A stretch of DNA of 5,456 nucleotides. It comes from an uncultured Clostridia bacterium. GTDB lineage: Bacteria; Bacillota; Clostridia; Christensenellales; Borkfalkiaceae. The stretch lies in NCBI GenBank assembly GCA_947629225.1, contig CANRCY010000104.1, forward strand, positions 1-5,456. Reading direction: 5' to 3'. Both the position numbers and the translations under genes were made by a program. The stretch's first letter is position 1, and each line of letters opens with the position of its first letter. Below, one piece after another: positions 1 to 4,667 of this stretch. Below the pieces are notes generated by a model, which saw only the letters and a program-made list of their open reading frames with translations, was not told the DNA's origin and made no database searches.

Positions 1-413
1 ACGGTTATGTGTATGTGGCACAGTGCGCGATGGGCGCGGACAAGGCACAGCTCGTGAAGGCGCTCAAAGAGGCAGAGGCATACCACGGACCTTCCCTCAT
101 CATCTGCTATGCGCCCTGCATCAACCACGGCATCAACATGACGAAGTCGCAGGCAGAGGAAAAGAGCGCGGTGGATTGCGGCTATTGGCAGCTCTACCGT
201 TACAACCCCGAGCTCGCGGCAAAGGGCGAGAACCCCTTCACCCTTGATTCCAAGGATCCCACGGGCGATTATCAGGCGTTTATTCTCGGCGAGACCCGCT
301 ACGCCTCCCTCAAAAAGACGCAGCCGCAGATCGCGGACGAACTCTTCAAGAAGACGGAGGAGAGCTCCAAGGAGCGTCTCGCGGGCTACAAGAAGATGGC
401 TGGCAGAGAATAA
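1..413 (+). CDS. nifJ: Pyruvate:ferredoxin oxidoreductase, C-terminal part (5' end outside window)
   Basis: This is the last ~136 residues of a PFOR, the cytoplasmic enzyme that oxidatively decarboxylates pyruvate to acetyl-CoA and CO2 and reduces ferredoxin in anaerobes. The first whole codon begins at base 3 and the frame is open to the left edge, so the GTG at 9 is an internal valine and not a start. The run around GADKAQ, then EAYHGPSLIICYAPCINHG, is the highly conserved end of the thiamine-diphosphate-binding domain. In characterised PFORs the Cys in PCINHG is, to my knowledge, the last ligand of the [4Fe-4S] cluster nearest the cofactor. The region after it (YWQLYRYNPEL, then NPFTLDSK) matches the family's C-terminal segment. 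The protein ends normally at TAA 411-413 and a strong terminator follows 22 bases later. A full PFOR has roughly 1,170-1,200 residues, so about 90% lies upstream. Family assignment is very secure. Confidence 0.96.
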   Translation, partial: GYVYVAQCAMGADKAQLVKALKEAEAYHGPSLIICYAPCINHGINMTKSQAEEKSAVDCGYWQLYRYNPELAAKGENPFTLDSKDPTGDYQAFILGETRYASLKKTQPQIADELFKKTEESSKERLAGYKKMAGRE

Positions 414-435
414 TTCGCAAAACGCAATACGTATC

Positions 436-466
436 AAAAAAACGGCTCCTCAGAGCCGTTTTTTTT
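436..466 (+). terminator. Intrinsic terminator after nifJ
   Basis: An 8-bp perfect stem (AACGGCTC 441-448 with GAGCCGTT 453-460) closes a 4-base loop and is followed by an unbroken T tract (459-466). An A tract at 436-442 precedes the stem, so the structure can also stop transcription arriving on the minus strand. It lies 22 bases after the nifJ stop codon. Confidence 0.93.
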
Positions 467-493
467 GCGCGTCCTTCCGCCCCGCACGCAAGC

Positions 494-559
494 GTCATTC
501 CGAGCCGAACTGCTATAACGAAGTCCGAACAGCAGCTCTCCGAGGGAATCTTGCTACGT
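494..559. repeat. Degenerate copy of dispersed GTCATTCCGAGC-type repeat
   Basis: The left end begins GTCATTCCGAGC and the right part carries CCGAGGGAATCTTGCTAC. These are the same two end blocks seen in the copies at 675-763 and 5396-5456, but here a ~30-base stretch separates them. Visible gene content is absent. It looks like an expanded or decayed member of an intergenic repeat family. Confidence 0.5.
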
Positions 560-647
560 CCAAGTACGTTAAAAACCAAACCAAAACGCAACAAGATGCC
601 TTCGCGGATTGGCAAAGCGGACTTCTCACTCCCCATTCTCCAACCGC

Positions 648-666
648 GTCACCCTGAGCTTGTCCG
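648..666. repeat. Half-copy remnant of the dispersed repeat
   Basis: GTCACCCTGAGCTTGTCCG resembles one arm of the neighbouring inverted repeat, with CACCC/GAGC in place of CATTC/GAGC, but has no matching second arm. It sits 8 bases before the intact copy at 675, as if two elements had inserted or recombined side by side. Confidence 0.4.
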
Positions 667-674
667 CTCCATCC

Positions 675-763
675 GTCATTTCGAGCGGAGCGTAGCGAAG
701 TCGAGAAATCTCTACATTGTTTTAACACTAAGGTAGAGATCCCTCGACTACGCTCGGGATGAC
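675..763. repeat. Dispersed inverted repeat (REP/MITE-like), complete copy
   Basis: The left arm (675-715, starting GTCATTTCGAGC and ending GAGAAATCTCTAC) and the right arm (733-763, starting GTAGAGATCCCTCGAC and ending GCTCGGGATGAC) are near-perfect inverted complements around a 17-base AT-rich centre. The left arm carries an extra ~10 bases (GGAGCGTAGCGAA in place of GTA), so the hairpin would have a one-sided bulge. The same sequence recurs at 5396-5456. The arms are imperfect and differ in state, which suggests independent drift. There is no T tract, so it is not a standard terminator, though the hairpin could block read-through or protect RNA ends. No transposase is present. Confidence 0.75.
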
Positions 764-837
764 GTTTAAGAACAGCGCGGGGCGACTATGCTCAACATGA
801 CGTTTTGGAGAAAAGGCGCATTCTGAACACGTCGCTT

Positions 838-1044
838 TTACTCGCTTAGAATTATGATCTTTTGTTCTTCTGCACCGCGCAACGACTTTGCTACCCGAAG
901 CGCCATGCGATACTCTTCTCCGACGTTTCGCAAAAGACCCGAAAGTCGGGAACGAGGAACTTGTACGCACAAACTTTCCGCCAGCTTCAAATTCTTCTCC
1001 GCTTCGCACAGGTAACAGAGATATTTCTCGATTTCATCTCTCAT
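838..1044 (-). CDS. Possible small protein, 68 aa, unknown function
   Basis: I do not recognise this product. It begins MRDEIEKYLCYLCEAEKNLKLAESLC and is Glu/Lys/Leu-rich with a helical, possibly coiled-coil first third. The middle is basic (VPRSRLSGLLRNVGEEYR) and it ends EEQKIIILSE. The best argument for expression is a consensus sigma-A promoter just upstream (TTGACA, 17-base spacer, TATAAT). The expected transcription start falls on or next to the ATG at 1044, which would leave no room for a ribosome binding site, so the mRNA would be leaderless. It is divergent to the HTH regulator at 1127 and shares its promoter region. The second half could be decayed repeat sequence read in frame. Alternatives are a longer relic, or a non-coding RNA made from the same promoter. 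Confidence 0.4.
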   Translation of the reverse strand: MRDEIEKYLCYLCEAEKNLKLAESLCVQVPRSRLSGLLRNVGEEYRMALRVAKSLRGAEEQKIIILSE

Positions 1045-1050
1045 GATTCC

Positions 1051-1079
1051 ATTATATAATTCTACCGTCTATATGTCAA
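1051..1079 (-). promoter_or_regulatory. Consensus sigma-A promoter, minus strand
   Basis: Read on the minus strand, a perfect -35 TTGACA (1079-1074) is followed by exactly 17 bases and a perfect -10 TATAAT (1056-1051). This is the strongest promoter match in the window. Initiation is expected near 1044, the A of the first ATG of the 68-aa ORF. Confidence 0.8.
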
Positions 1080-1085
1080 GCATAT
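1071..1085. promoter_or_regulatory. Candidate operator palindrome on the shared -35 region
   Basis: ATATG (1071-1075) and CATAT (1081-1085) form an inverted repeat with a 5-base spacer. It covers the -35 hexamer of the minus-strand promoter and lies just upstream of the plus-strand -10. Size and position suit binding by a dimeric Cro/C1-type regulator such as the one encoded next door, which could then control both directions. Binding is inferred. A 5+5 match in AT-rich DNA can arise by chance. Confidence 0.35.
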
Positions 1086-1099
1086 TTTCATTCTATAAT
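1073..1099 (+). promoter_or_regulatory. Promoter of the HTH regulator
   Basis: A perfect -10 TATAAT lies at 1094-1099. The best -35 match, ATGTCA (1073-1078), is poor (4/6) and the spacer is only 15 bases, so this promoter is probably weaker than its divergent partner or needs activation. Initiation near 1106 would give a ~20-base leader that includes the GGAGA at 1116-1120. Confidence 0.55.
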
Positions 1100-1115
1100 G
1101 AAAACATTACTGAAC

Positions 1116-1120
1116 GGAGA
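1116..1120 (+). promoter_or_regulatory. Ribosome binding site of the HTH regulator
   Basis: GGAGA, 6 bases before the ATG at 1127. It decides the start of the regulator against the upstream in-frame ATG at 1043. Confidence 0.75.
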
Positions 1121-1126
1121 CATGAG

Positions 1127-1327
1127 ATGAAACTGCGCGTATTGGAAATTCTCGAAGAGAAACACAAAACAAAATATTGGCTTTGGATGCAAATCGGGTG
1201 TAGCTATCAAAATTTCAACAACATGGTGACGAATAAAACAAAGTCTATCCGCTTTGAAACATTGCAGTCGCTCTGCGAAATTTTGGAGTGTACGCCGAAC
1301 GACTTGTTCGATATGGAAGAGAAATAA
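1127..1327 (+). CDS. Cro/C1-type helix-turn-helix regulator, 66 aa
   Basis: This is a small single-domain DNA-binding protein of the XRE / Cro-C1 type (resembling the HTH_26 group). It starts MKLRVLEILEEKHKTKYWLW. The residues MQIGCSYQNFNNMVTNKTKSI (about 25-45) fit helix 2, the turn and the recognition helix. The end, FETLQSLCEILECTPNDLFD, is the typical closing helix of these domains, where a small number of residues beyond 'P-NDLF' finish the protein. The ATG at 1127 is chosen because GGAGA (1116-1120) lies 6 bases upstream and the -10 at 1094-1099 would otherwise fall inside the coding region: the open frame reaches back to 1043 but that extension has no homologous look. No second domain is present. 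By position it may repress itself and the divergent 838-1044 transcript. The target is not known. Confidence 0.85.
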   Translation: MKLRVLEILEEKHKTKYWLWMQIGCSYQNFNNMVTNKTKSIRFETLQSLCEILECTPNDLFDMEEK

Positions 1328-1328
1328 A

Positions 1329-1365
1329 ATCCGCCGCCCGAGGGCTGTGCCCTCGGGCGGCGTTT
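1329..1365. terminator. Shared GC-rich hairpin between convergent genes
   Basis: A 14-bp perfect stem (1332-1345 with 1349-1362) encloses a 3-base loop (TGT) between the stop codons of the HTH gene (1327) and the convergent protease (1381). On the plus strand only three T residues follow. On the minus strand the stem is followed by GGATTTTATTTC, a better U-rich tail, so it probably serves mainly the protease transcript and may work in both directions. Confidence 0.8.
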
Positions 1366-1380
1366 CGAATTCAAAACTTC

Positions 1381-2100
1381 CTATCTTCTTCTCGTGTTCG
1401 CAAGCACGACCAAAAGGATCCGCAGGAAATAGACGAGCGAAATGAGCATGGAAGCGACGTACGTCATCGCCGCCGCCGAGAGCACCTTGCTCGCCCCTTT
1501 GAGCTCCTCGCTCGTCAGAATCCCCTCCTGTTCGAGCATTTTTTTCGCCCTGCGCGAGGCGTTGAACTCGACGGGGAGCGTCACGAGCATAAAGAGGGTG
1601 GAGAGGGAATAGAGCCCGATCCCGACATACATGATGATCTGCCCTGCCATGGACCCCTTTGCCGCAAAGAGGAAAATATCGAGCAGCATGCCGACGAGAA
1701 TGACGGGGAGCGCGAGCCGCGACCCGATATTCACGGCGGGCACGAGCGCCGCCCGCACTTGATAGGGAATGTATCCCCTCTTCTTCTGCATGACATGCCC
1801 GATCTCATGCGCCGCCACCGCAACGGAGGCGACCGATGCCGAGCCGTAAGTGCTCTGCGAGAGGTTGACCTGTTTTTTTGCGGGATTGTAGTGGTCGGTG
1901 AGCCGCCCCGCAACGCGGTTTACGGCGATGTCGTGCACGCCGTTCTTGCGGAGAAGCCGCACCGCCGTGTCGTACCCCGTCATGTTGGAGTGATTGGGCA
2001 CGCCGTCGTACTTGGCGTAAGTGGAATTCACCTTTGCGCTCGCATAGGCGGAGAGCGCCATAAAGGGAATGAGAATGAGCAAAAACAGGAAATAATACAT
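1381..2100 (-). CDS. yugP: YugP-family membrane zinc metallopeptidase
   Basis: This 239-residue protein belongs to the Zn-dependent membrane protease family that includes Bacillus subtilis YugP (zinc peptidase 2 type, about 225 aa). It starts with a membrane helix (residues 2-20), then a soluble part with YDGVPNHSNMTGYDTAVRLL and NPAKKQVNLSQSTYGSASVAS. The zinc site is AAHEIGHVMQ (H98, E99, H102), with E99 the expected catalytic base and E178 in LPVEFNASRRA a likely third ligand. Hydrophobic segments follow at about 116-145, 152-175 and 205-232, and the end is basic (NTRRR), so it is an integral membrane enzyme. All motif residues are intact. The physiological substrate of this family is, as far as I know, not established. 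GAGGT six bases before the ATG supports the start. It is a single gene, transcribed toward the HTH regulator. Confidence 0.93.
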   Translation of the reverse strand: MYYFLFLLILIPFMALSAYASAKVNSTYAKYDGVPNHSNMTGYDTAVRLLRKNGVHDIAVNRVAGRLTDHYNPAKKQVNLSQSTYGSASVASVAVAAHEIGHVMQKKRGYIPYQVRAALVPAVNIGSRLALPVILVGMLLDIFLFAAKGSMAGQIIMYVGIGLYSLSTLFMLVTLPVEFNASRRAKKMLEQEGILTSEELKGASKVLSAAAMTYVASMLISLVYFLRILLVVLANTRRR

Positions 2101-2106
2101 AGAACT

Positions 2107-2126
2107 ACCTCATTGATATTATAACA
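2107..2126 (-). promoter_or_regulatory. Extended -10 promoter and RBS of yugP
   Basis: On the minus strand TGT-TATAAT (2126-2118) is an extended -10 element. No good -35 lies at the proper distance (GTTTTA at 2146-2141 is the nearest), as is common for extended -10 promoters. Initiation near 2111 would leave an ~11-base leader whose GAGGT (2111-2107) is the ribosome binding site, 6 bases from the ATG. Confidence 0.6.
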
Positions 2127-2163
2127 CAAATCGCGCGCGCTAAAACAAAGACGCGCATATCGC

Positions 2164-2192
2164 CGCGGGATTTCCGTTTCGGAAATCCCGCG
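2164..2192. repeat. Perfect 13-bp hairpin in divergent intergenic region
   Basis: CGCGGGATTTCCG (2164-2176) and CGGAAATCCCGCG (2180-2192) are exact inverted complements with a TTT loop. It lies between two divergent promoters, so it is not expected at the end of either gene's mRNA, and it lacks a following T tract on either strand. It could be an operator, a barrier to read-through, or a relic. Function unknown. Confidence 0.65.
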
Positions 2193-2246
2193 ACAACGTT
2201 ATTGTAAAACCAAATCGGTTCGGACAAAAAATTTTTCCCCTAAACC

Positions 2247-2275
2247 TTGCTTTTTTCGTTCGATTATGCTAAACT
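2247..2275 (+). promoter_or_regulatory. Promoter of the BspA-like gene and its leader
   Basis: TTGCTT (2247-2252), a 17-base spacer and TAAACT (2270-2275) with an upstream TG (2267-2268) form an extended -10 sigma-A-like promoter. Initiation is expected at about 2282, the exact first base of the 15-bp helix of the leader RNA. That gives an untranslated leader of about 168 bases. Confidence 0.6.
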
Positions 2276-2281
2276 ATACCC

Positions 2282-2427
2282 GTCGTACAATTTTATTGTA
2301 GGTTGCGTAGATACGATCGGCATAGGTGTATCCTTTTATCTGCGCGATAAAATTGTACGACAAACCAATTACGGGATACTTTATGCGGGCATTCCGTGAT
2401 CGGAATGTCCTTATTTTTTGCCCGTAA
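2282..2427 (+). ncRNA. Structured 5' leader with terminal attenuator (candidate riboswitch or sRNA)
   Basis: Directly visible pairings are as follows. P1 is 15 bp, GTCGTACAATTTTAT (2282-2296) with its exact complement at 2347-2361. An 8-base one-sided bulge (2297-2304) follows, then P2 of 9 bp, GCGTAGATA (2305-2313) with TATCTGCGC (2337-2345, one G-U). P2 closes a 23-base loop. GTATCC in that loop (2328-2333) is complementary to GGATAC (2374-2379) in the linker, a possible pseudoknot. An intrinsic terminator follows at 2387-2419, 30 bases before the start codon. The order of promoter, folded domain, terminator, RBS is typical of transcription-attenuating leaders. I do not recognise a known riboswitch consensus, including the cyclic di-GMP class I motif. 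Alternatively the promoter makes a ~140-nt small RNA and only leaks into the gene. Confidence 0.5.
2387..2419 (+). terminator. Intrinsic terminator inside the leader of the BspA-like gene
   Basis: GGGCATTCCG (2387-2396) pairs with CGGAATGTCC (2401-2410) over 10 bp with one G-U pair and a TGAT loop. TTATTTTTT (2411-2419) follows. It lies between the promoter and the RBS of the next gene, with no room for another promoter after it, so expression of that gene requires read-through or antitermination. An outer 7-bp pairing (TTACGGG 2369-2375 with CCCGTAA 2421-2427) brackets it. Confidence 0.8.
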
Positions 2428-2436
2428 ATATCGCAA

Positions 2437-2442
2437 AAGGAG
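2437..2442 (+). promoter_or_regulatory. Ribosome binding site of the BspA-like gene
   Basis: AAGGAG, 7 bases before the ATG at 2450. It fixes the start at 2450 and not at the upstream in-frame ATG at 2396, which would place coding sequence inside the terminator. Confidence 0.88.
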
Positions 2443-2449
2443 AAGTAAT

Positions 2450-4612
2450 ATGACTCGAAAAAAACGACTTTTGATCGTTCTTGCGATCATACTTGCAGCA
2501 ATCTTTGTTGTCGCGATCGTACTCGCAGTACTGTTTACACGCAACAGCAATAAGCCCGATGATCCCAATACCGAAATTTCGGGTAGCGAACAGGGCGGCA
2601 CGCAGGGCGGCTCTGGTTCGCAGAGCGGCGGCGAACAAGGTGGTTCGCAGGGCGGCTCTGGTGAACAAGGCGGCACGCAGAGCGGCAGCGGACAGGGCGG
2701 CTCGCAGGGTAGCGGGTCGGATGTGCATGTCCATACTATGAATAAATTTGAGCAACAGGACGCGACCTGCACCGCCGAAGGCAAAAAAGCCTATTGGCAT
2801 TGCTCGGGCTGTAATAAAAATTATCTTGACAAAGACGGCAATCAAGAGGCAGGCGACCTTACCATTCCTAGGCTCGATCATGAATTGCAAAAGCATGAAG
2901 CAAAAGAACCGACTTGTATCGAGGACGGCAATTTACTCTACTACGAATGTACGCATTGCCACGGATTGTTCCTCGACGATACGCAGAAAGAGCCCACGAC
3001 AAAAACCGCAGTCACCCAAAAAGCCACGGGACATATGGCGGAGACGGAATGGGAAAAAGACGGAACGTCCCATTGGCATAACTGCGAAGTTTGCGGACAG
3101 ATGGTCCCCGAAAGCGCAGTCGCGCACAGCTATGACGCAAAATGGGAAACGGACGCGGTTGCCCATTGGAAGGAGTGCGAAATCTGCGGATATGTCAATC
3201 GATCGACGCATGAATTCAGAGAAAACGATCTCTGCTCCGTCTGTAATTACAAACAGAAGTCGTTCTCCGTTGGGTTGGAGTATACACTGAATGAAGATCA
3301 AATATCCTATTCGGTGACGGGAATCGGGAGTTGCAAGGATGCCGATATTGTGATACCCGAAACATACGAAGAAAAACCCGTGACTTCGATTGGACGGTAT
3401 GCGTTCGCGGGTTGTAGCGGGTTGACTTCGGTCGACATACCAGACAGCGTGACCTCAATCGGAAATTATGCGTTCTACGAGTGCAGTGGGTTGACTTCCG
3501 TCATGATCGGGAGCGGCGTGACCTCAATCGGAAATGATGCGTTCCGAGATTGTAGCGGGTTGACTGCGATTACCATTCCGAACAGCGTGACCTCAATCGG
3601 AGATGATCCGTTCTCTGGTTGTAGCGGGCTGACAGAAATAAAAGTAGATGATAACAATAGAATATATCATTCGCAAGAGAATTGCCTGATCGAAACGCAA
3701 AGTAAAACGTTGATTGCTGGATGCAAAACAAGCAAGATCCCCGACGACGGCAGTGTGACTTCGATCGGAGATTGGGCGTTCAGGTATTGCGGCGGGTTGA
3801 CTTCGATCGTCATTCCCGACAGTGTGATCTCGATCGGATATCAAGCGTTCTACGAGTGCAGTGGGTTGACTTCCGTCACGATCGGAAGCGGTGTGACCTC
3901 GATCGGAGATTATGCGTTCTACGAGTGCAGTGGGTTGACTTCCGTCACGATCGGAAGCGGTGTGACCTCGATCGGGGATGAGGCGTTCTACGGTTGCAGC
4001 AAGCTGACTTCAATCGACATTCCCGACAGCGTGACCTCAATCGGAAATTATGCGTTTCGGAATTGTAACGGACTGACTTCGATCGACATTCCCGACAGCG
4101 TGACCTCAATCGGAAATTATGCGTTCTACGAGTGCAGTGGGTTGACTTCCGTCACGATCGGAAGCGGTGTGACCTCGATTGGAGGTGCGGCATTCTCGGG
4201 GTGCTATGGATTAGAGAAATTTGAAGTTGCAGAAAAAAATCCGAATTACAGCAGTCAAGACGGGATATTATATAACAAGGCAAAAACTAAATTCGTTTAT
4301 ACTCCCCATGCAATCAAGGGGGCAGTCGTCATTCCCGACGGCGTGACTTCGATTGGAAATAGTCAGTTCTACGGTCGCAGTGGGTTGACTTCGATCGTCA
4401 TTCCCGACAGCGTGACCTCGATTGGAGATTGGGCGTTCGAGGGTTGCAGTGGGCTGCACACAGTGCGTTTTAAGAATCCGAACGAGTGGAAAGTTTCGCA
4501 GAAGAGCGATATGTCATTCGCAGAAACCGTATCGGGGCTCAACGATCCCGCAAGGGCCGCAAACTATTTGACGAGTACCTACTACGACTATTATTGGAAG
4601 CGGTATGAGTAA
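2450..4612 (+). CDS. BspA-like leucine-rich-repeat surface protein with zinc-ribbon-like modules
   Basis: A 720-residue cell-surface protein. Order of parts: basic cytoplasmic end MTRKKR; one transmembrane helix (about 7-29), so a signal anchor with the rest outside; a Gly/Ser/Gln spacer (44-90); five Cys-x-x-Cys modules (C118/C121, C167/C170, C212/C215, C243/C246, C262/C265), the first two also with a preceding ATC or PTC cysteine and a form resembling A-T-C-x-x-x-G-x-x-x-Y-x-x-C-x-x-C; a BspA-type LRR array (311 to ~674, thirteen modules built on VTSIGxxAFxxCSGLTSxxIPDS); and a C-terminal tail ending YYDYYWKRYE. Two modules (starting 380 and 574) carry the usual longer inserts (around YHSQENCLIE and YSSQDGILYN). 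There is no LPxTG sorting signal. BspA relatives in other bacteria mediate adhesion to host or other cells, and that role here is inferred. The gene stands alone and appears controlled by the leader RNA at 2282-2427. The ATG at 2450 is supported by AAGGAG. Confidence 0.92.
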   Translation: MTRKKRLLIVLAIILAAIFVVAIVLAVLFTRNSNKPDDPNTEISGSEQGGTQGGSGSQSGGEQGGSQGGSGEQGGTQSGSGQGGSQGSGSDVHVHTMNKFEQQDATCTAEGKKAYWHCSGCNKNYLDKDGNQEAGDLTIPRLDHELQKHEAKEPTCIEDGNLLYYECTHCHGLFLDDTQKEPTTKTAVTQKATGHMAETEWEKDGTSHWHNCEVCGQMVPESAVAHSYDAKWETDAVAHWKECEICGYVNRSTHEFRENDLCSVCNYKQKSFSVGLEYTLNEDQISYSVTGIGSCKDADIVIPETYEEKPVTSIGRYAFAGCSGLTSVDIPDSVTSIGNYAFYECSGLTSVMIGSGVTSIGNDAFRDCSGLTAITIPNSVTSIGDDPFSGCSGLTEIKVDDNNRIYHSQENCLIETQSKTLIAGCKTSKIPDDGSVTSIGDWAFRYCGGLTSIVIPDSVISIGYQAFYECSGLTSVTIGSGVTSIGDYAFYECSGLTSVTIGSGVTSIGDEAFYGCSKLTSIDIPDSVTSIGNYAFRNCNGLTSIDIPDSVTSIGNYAFYECSGLTSVTIGSGVTSIGGAAFSGCYGLEKFEVAEKNPNYSSQDGILYNKAKTKFVYTPHAIKGAVVIPDGVTSIGNSQFYGRSGLTSIVIPDSVTSIGDWAFEGCSGLHTVRFKNPNEWKVSQKSDMSFAETVSGLNDPARAANYLTSTYYDYYWKRYE
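3380..4471 (+). repeat. Array of 69-bp coding repeats (BspA LRR modules)
   Basis: Thirteen modules begin at residues 311, 334, 357, 380, 436, 459, 482, 505, 528, 551, 574, 632 and 655, each 23 codons except two with inserts. Two versions exist: one ending IPDS and one ending IGSG. DNA identity is very high in places: 3845-3906 equals 3914-3975 (62 bases) and 4121-4179 matches both for 59 bases; 4013-4056 equals 4082-4125 (44 bases); 3443-3503 equals 4094-4154 (61 bases) across an insert module. Such identity at synonymous sites points to recent duplication or gene conversion, not selection on protein alone. Confidence 0.93.
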
Positions 4613-4637
4613 GCGGGAACGTCTCCGCGAAAAACAG

Positions 4638-4667
4638 GTATAATTCCGCCGAAAATTTCCCAAATTA
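4638..4667 (+). promoter_or_regulatory. Candidate sigma-G (forespore) promoter of spoVAC
   Basis: GTATA (4638-4642) fits the -35 pattern GHATR, and after 18 bases CAAATTA (4661-4667) fits the -10 pattern CATNHTA at six of seven positions. This suits spoVA genes, which are known to be sigma-G dependent in Bacillus subtilis. The overlapping TATAAT (4639-4644) has no sigma-A -35 partner. Short degenerate patterns can match by chance, so this is tentative. The predicted leader would be about 105 bases. Confidence 0.35.

Larger units (their letters stand above)
467..837. other. Gene-free intergenic stretch with repeat remnants
   Basis: After the nifJ terminator I see no open frame here with a credible ribosome binding site, family motif or codon pattern. 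The stretch consists of the repeat copies at 494-559, 648-666 and 675-763, joined by unassigned sequence. Short open frames crossing it translate to arginine/serine-rich or repeat-derived peptides (for example a minus-strand peptide ending VIPSVVEGSLP, which is simply the repeat read in frame). Confidence 0.7.

Noticed and set aside
244..657. Plus-strand open frame crossing the nifJ end and its terminator
   Set aside because: Out of frame with nifJ, arginine-rich, and runs through a strong terminator and repeat remnants.
728..1009. Minus-strand open frame of 93 codons
   Set aside because: Basic low-complexity peptide that reads into the dispersed repeat (ending VIPSVVEGSLP) and overlaps the 68-aa ORF, which has a proper promoter. 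No ribosome binding site.
1043..1126. Longer N-terminus for the HTH regulator
   Set aside because: It would place both promoters and the operator inside coding sequence, and the 28 extra residues do not fit the Cro/C1 fold. GGAGA before 1127 decides the start.
1288..2124. Long plus-strand open frame of 278 codons
   Set aside because: It is the antisense of the yugP-like protease, is Arg/His-rich with no family motifs, and has no ribosome binding site; the minus-strand product has an intact HEIGH zinc motif.
2282..2361. The 15-bp inverted repeat as the ends of a small MITE
   Set aside because: No target-site duplication flanks it, and the interior forms a second in-register helix and sits exactly at the predicted transcription start, which better fits a structured RNA.
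2396..2449. Upstream in-frame start for the BspA-like protein
   Set aside because: The ATG at 2396 lies inside the terminator stem and has no Shine-Dalgarno; the ATG at 2450 has AAGGAG and gives a normal basic N-terminus before the membrane helix.
3380..4471. Regular repeats that could suggest a CRISPR array
   Set aside because: The period is 69 bases, all in one open frame, and encodes the 23-residue BspA LRR module. There are no unique spacers.
4639..4644. TATAAT before spoVAC as a sigma-A promoter
   Set aside because: No acceptable -35 lies 15-19 bases upstream. The overlapping sigma-G-like pair fits the gene's function better.
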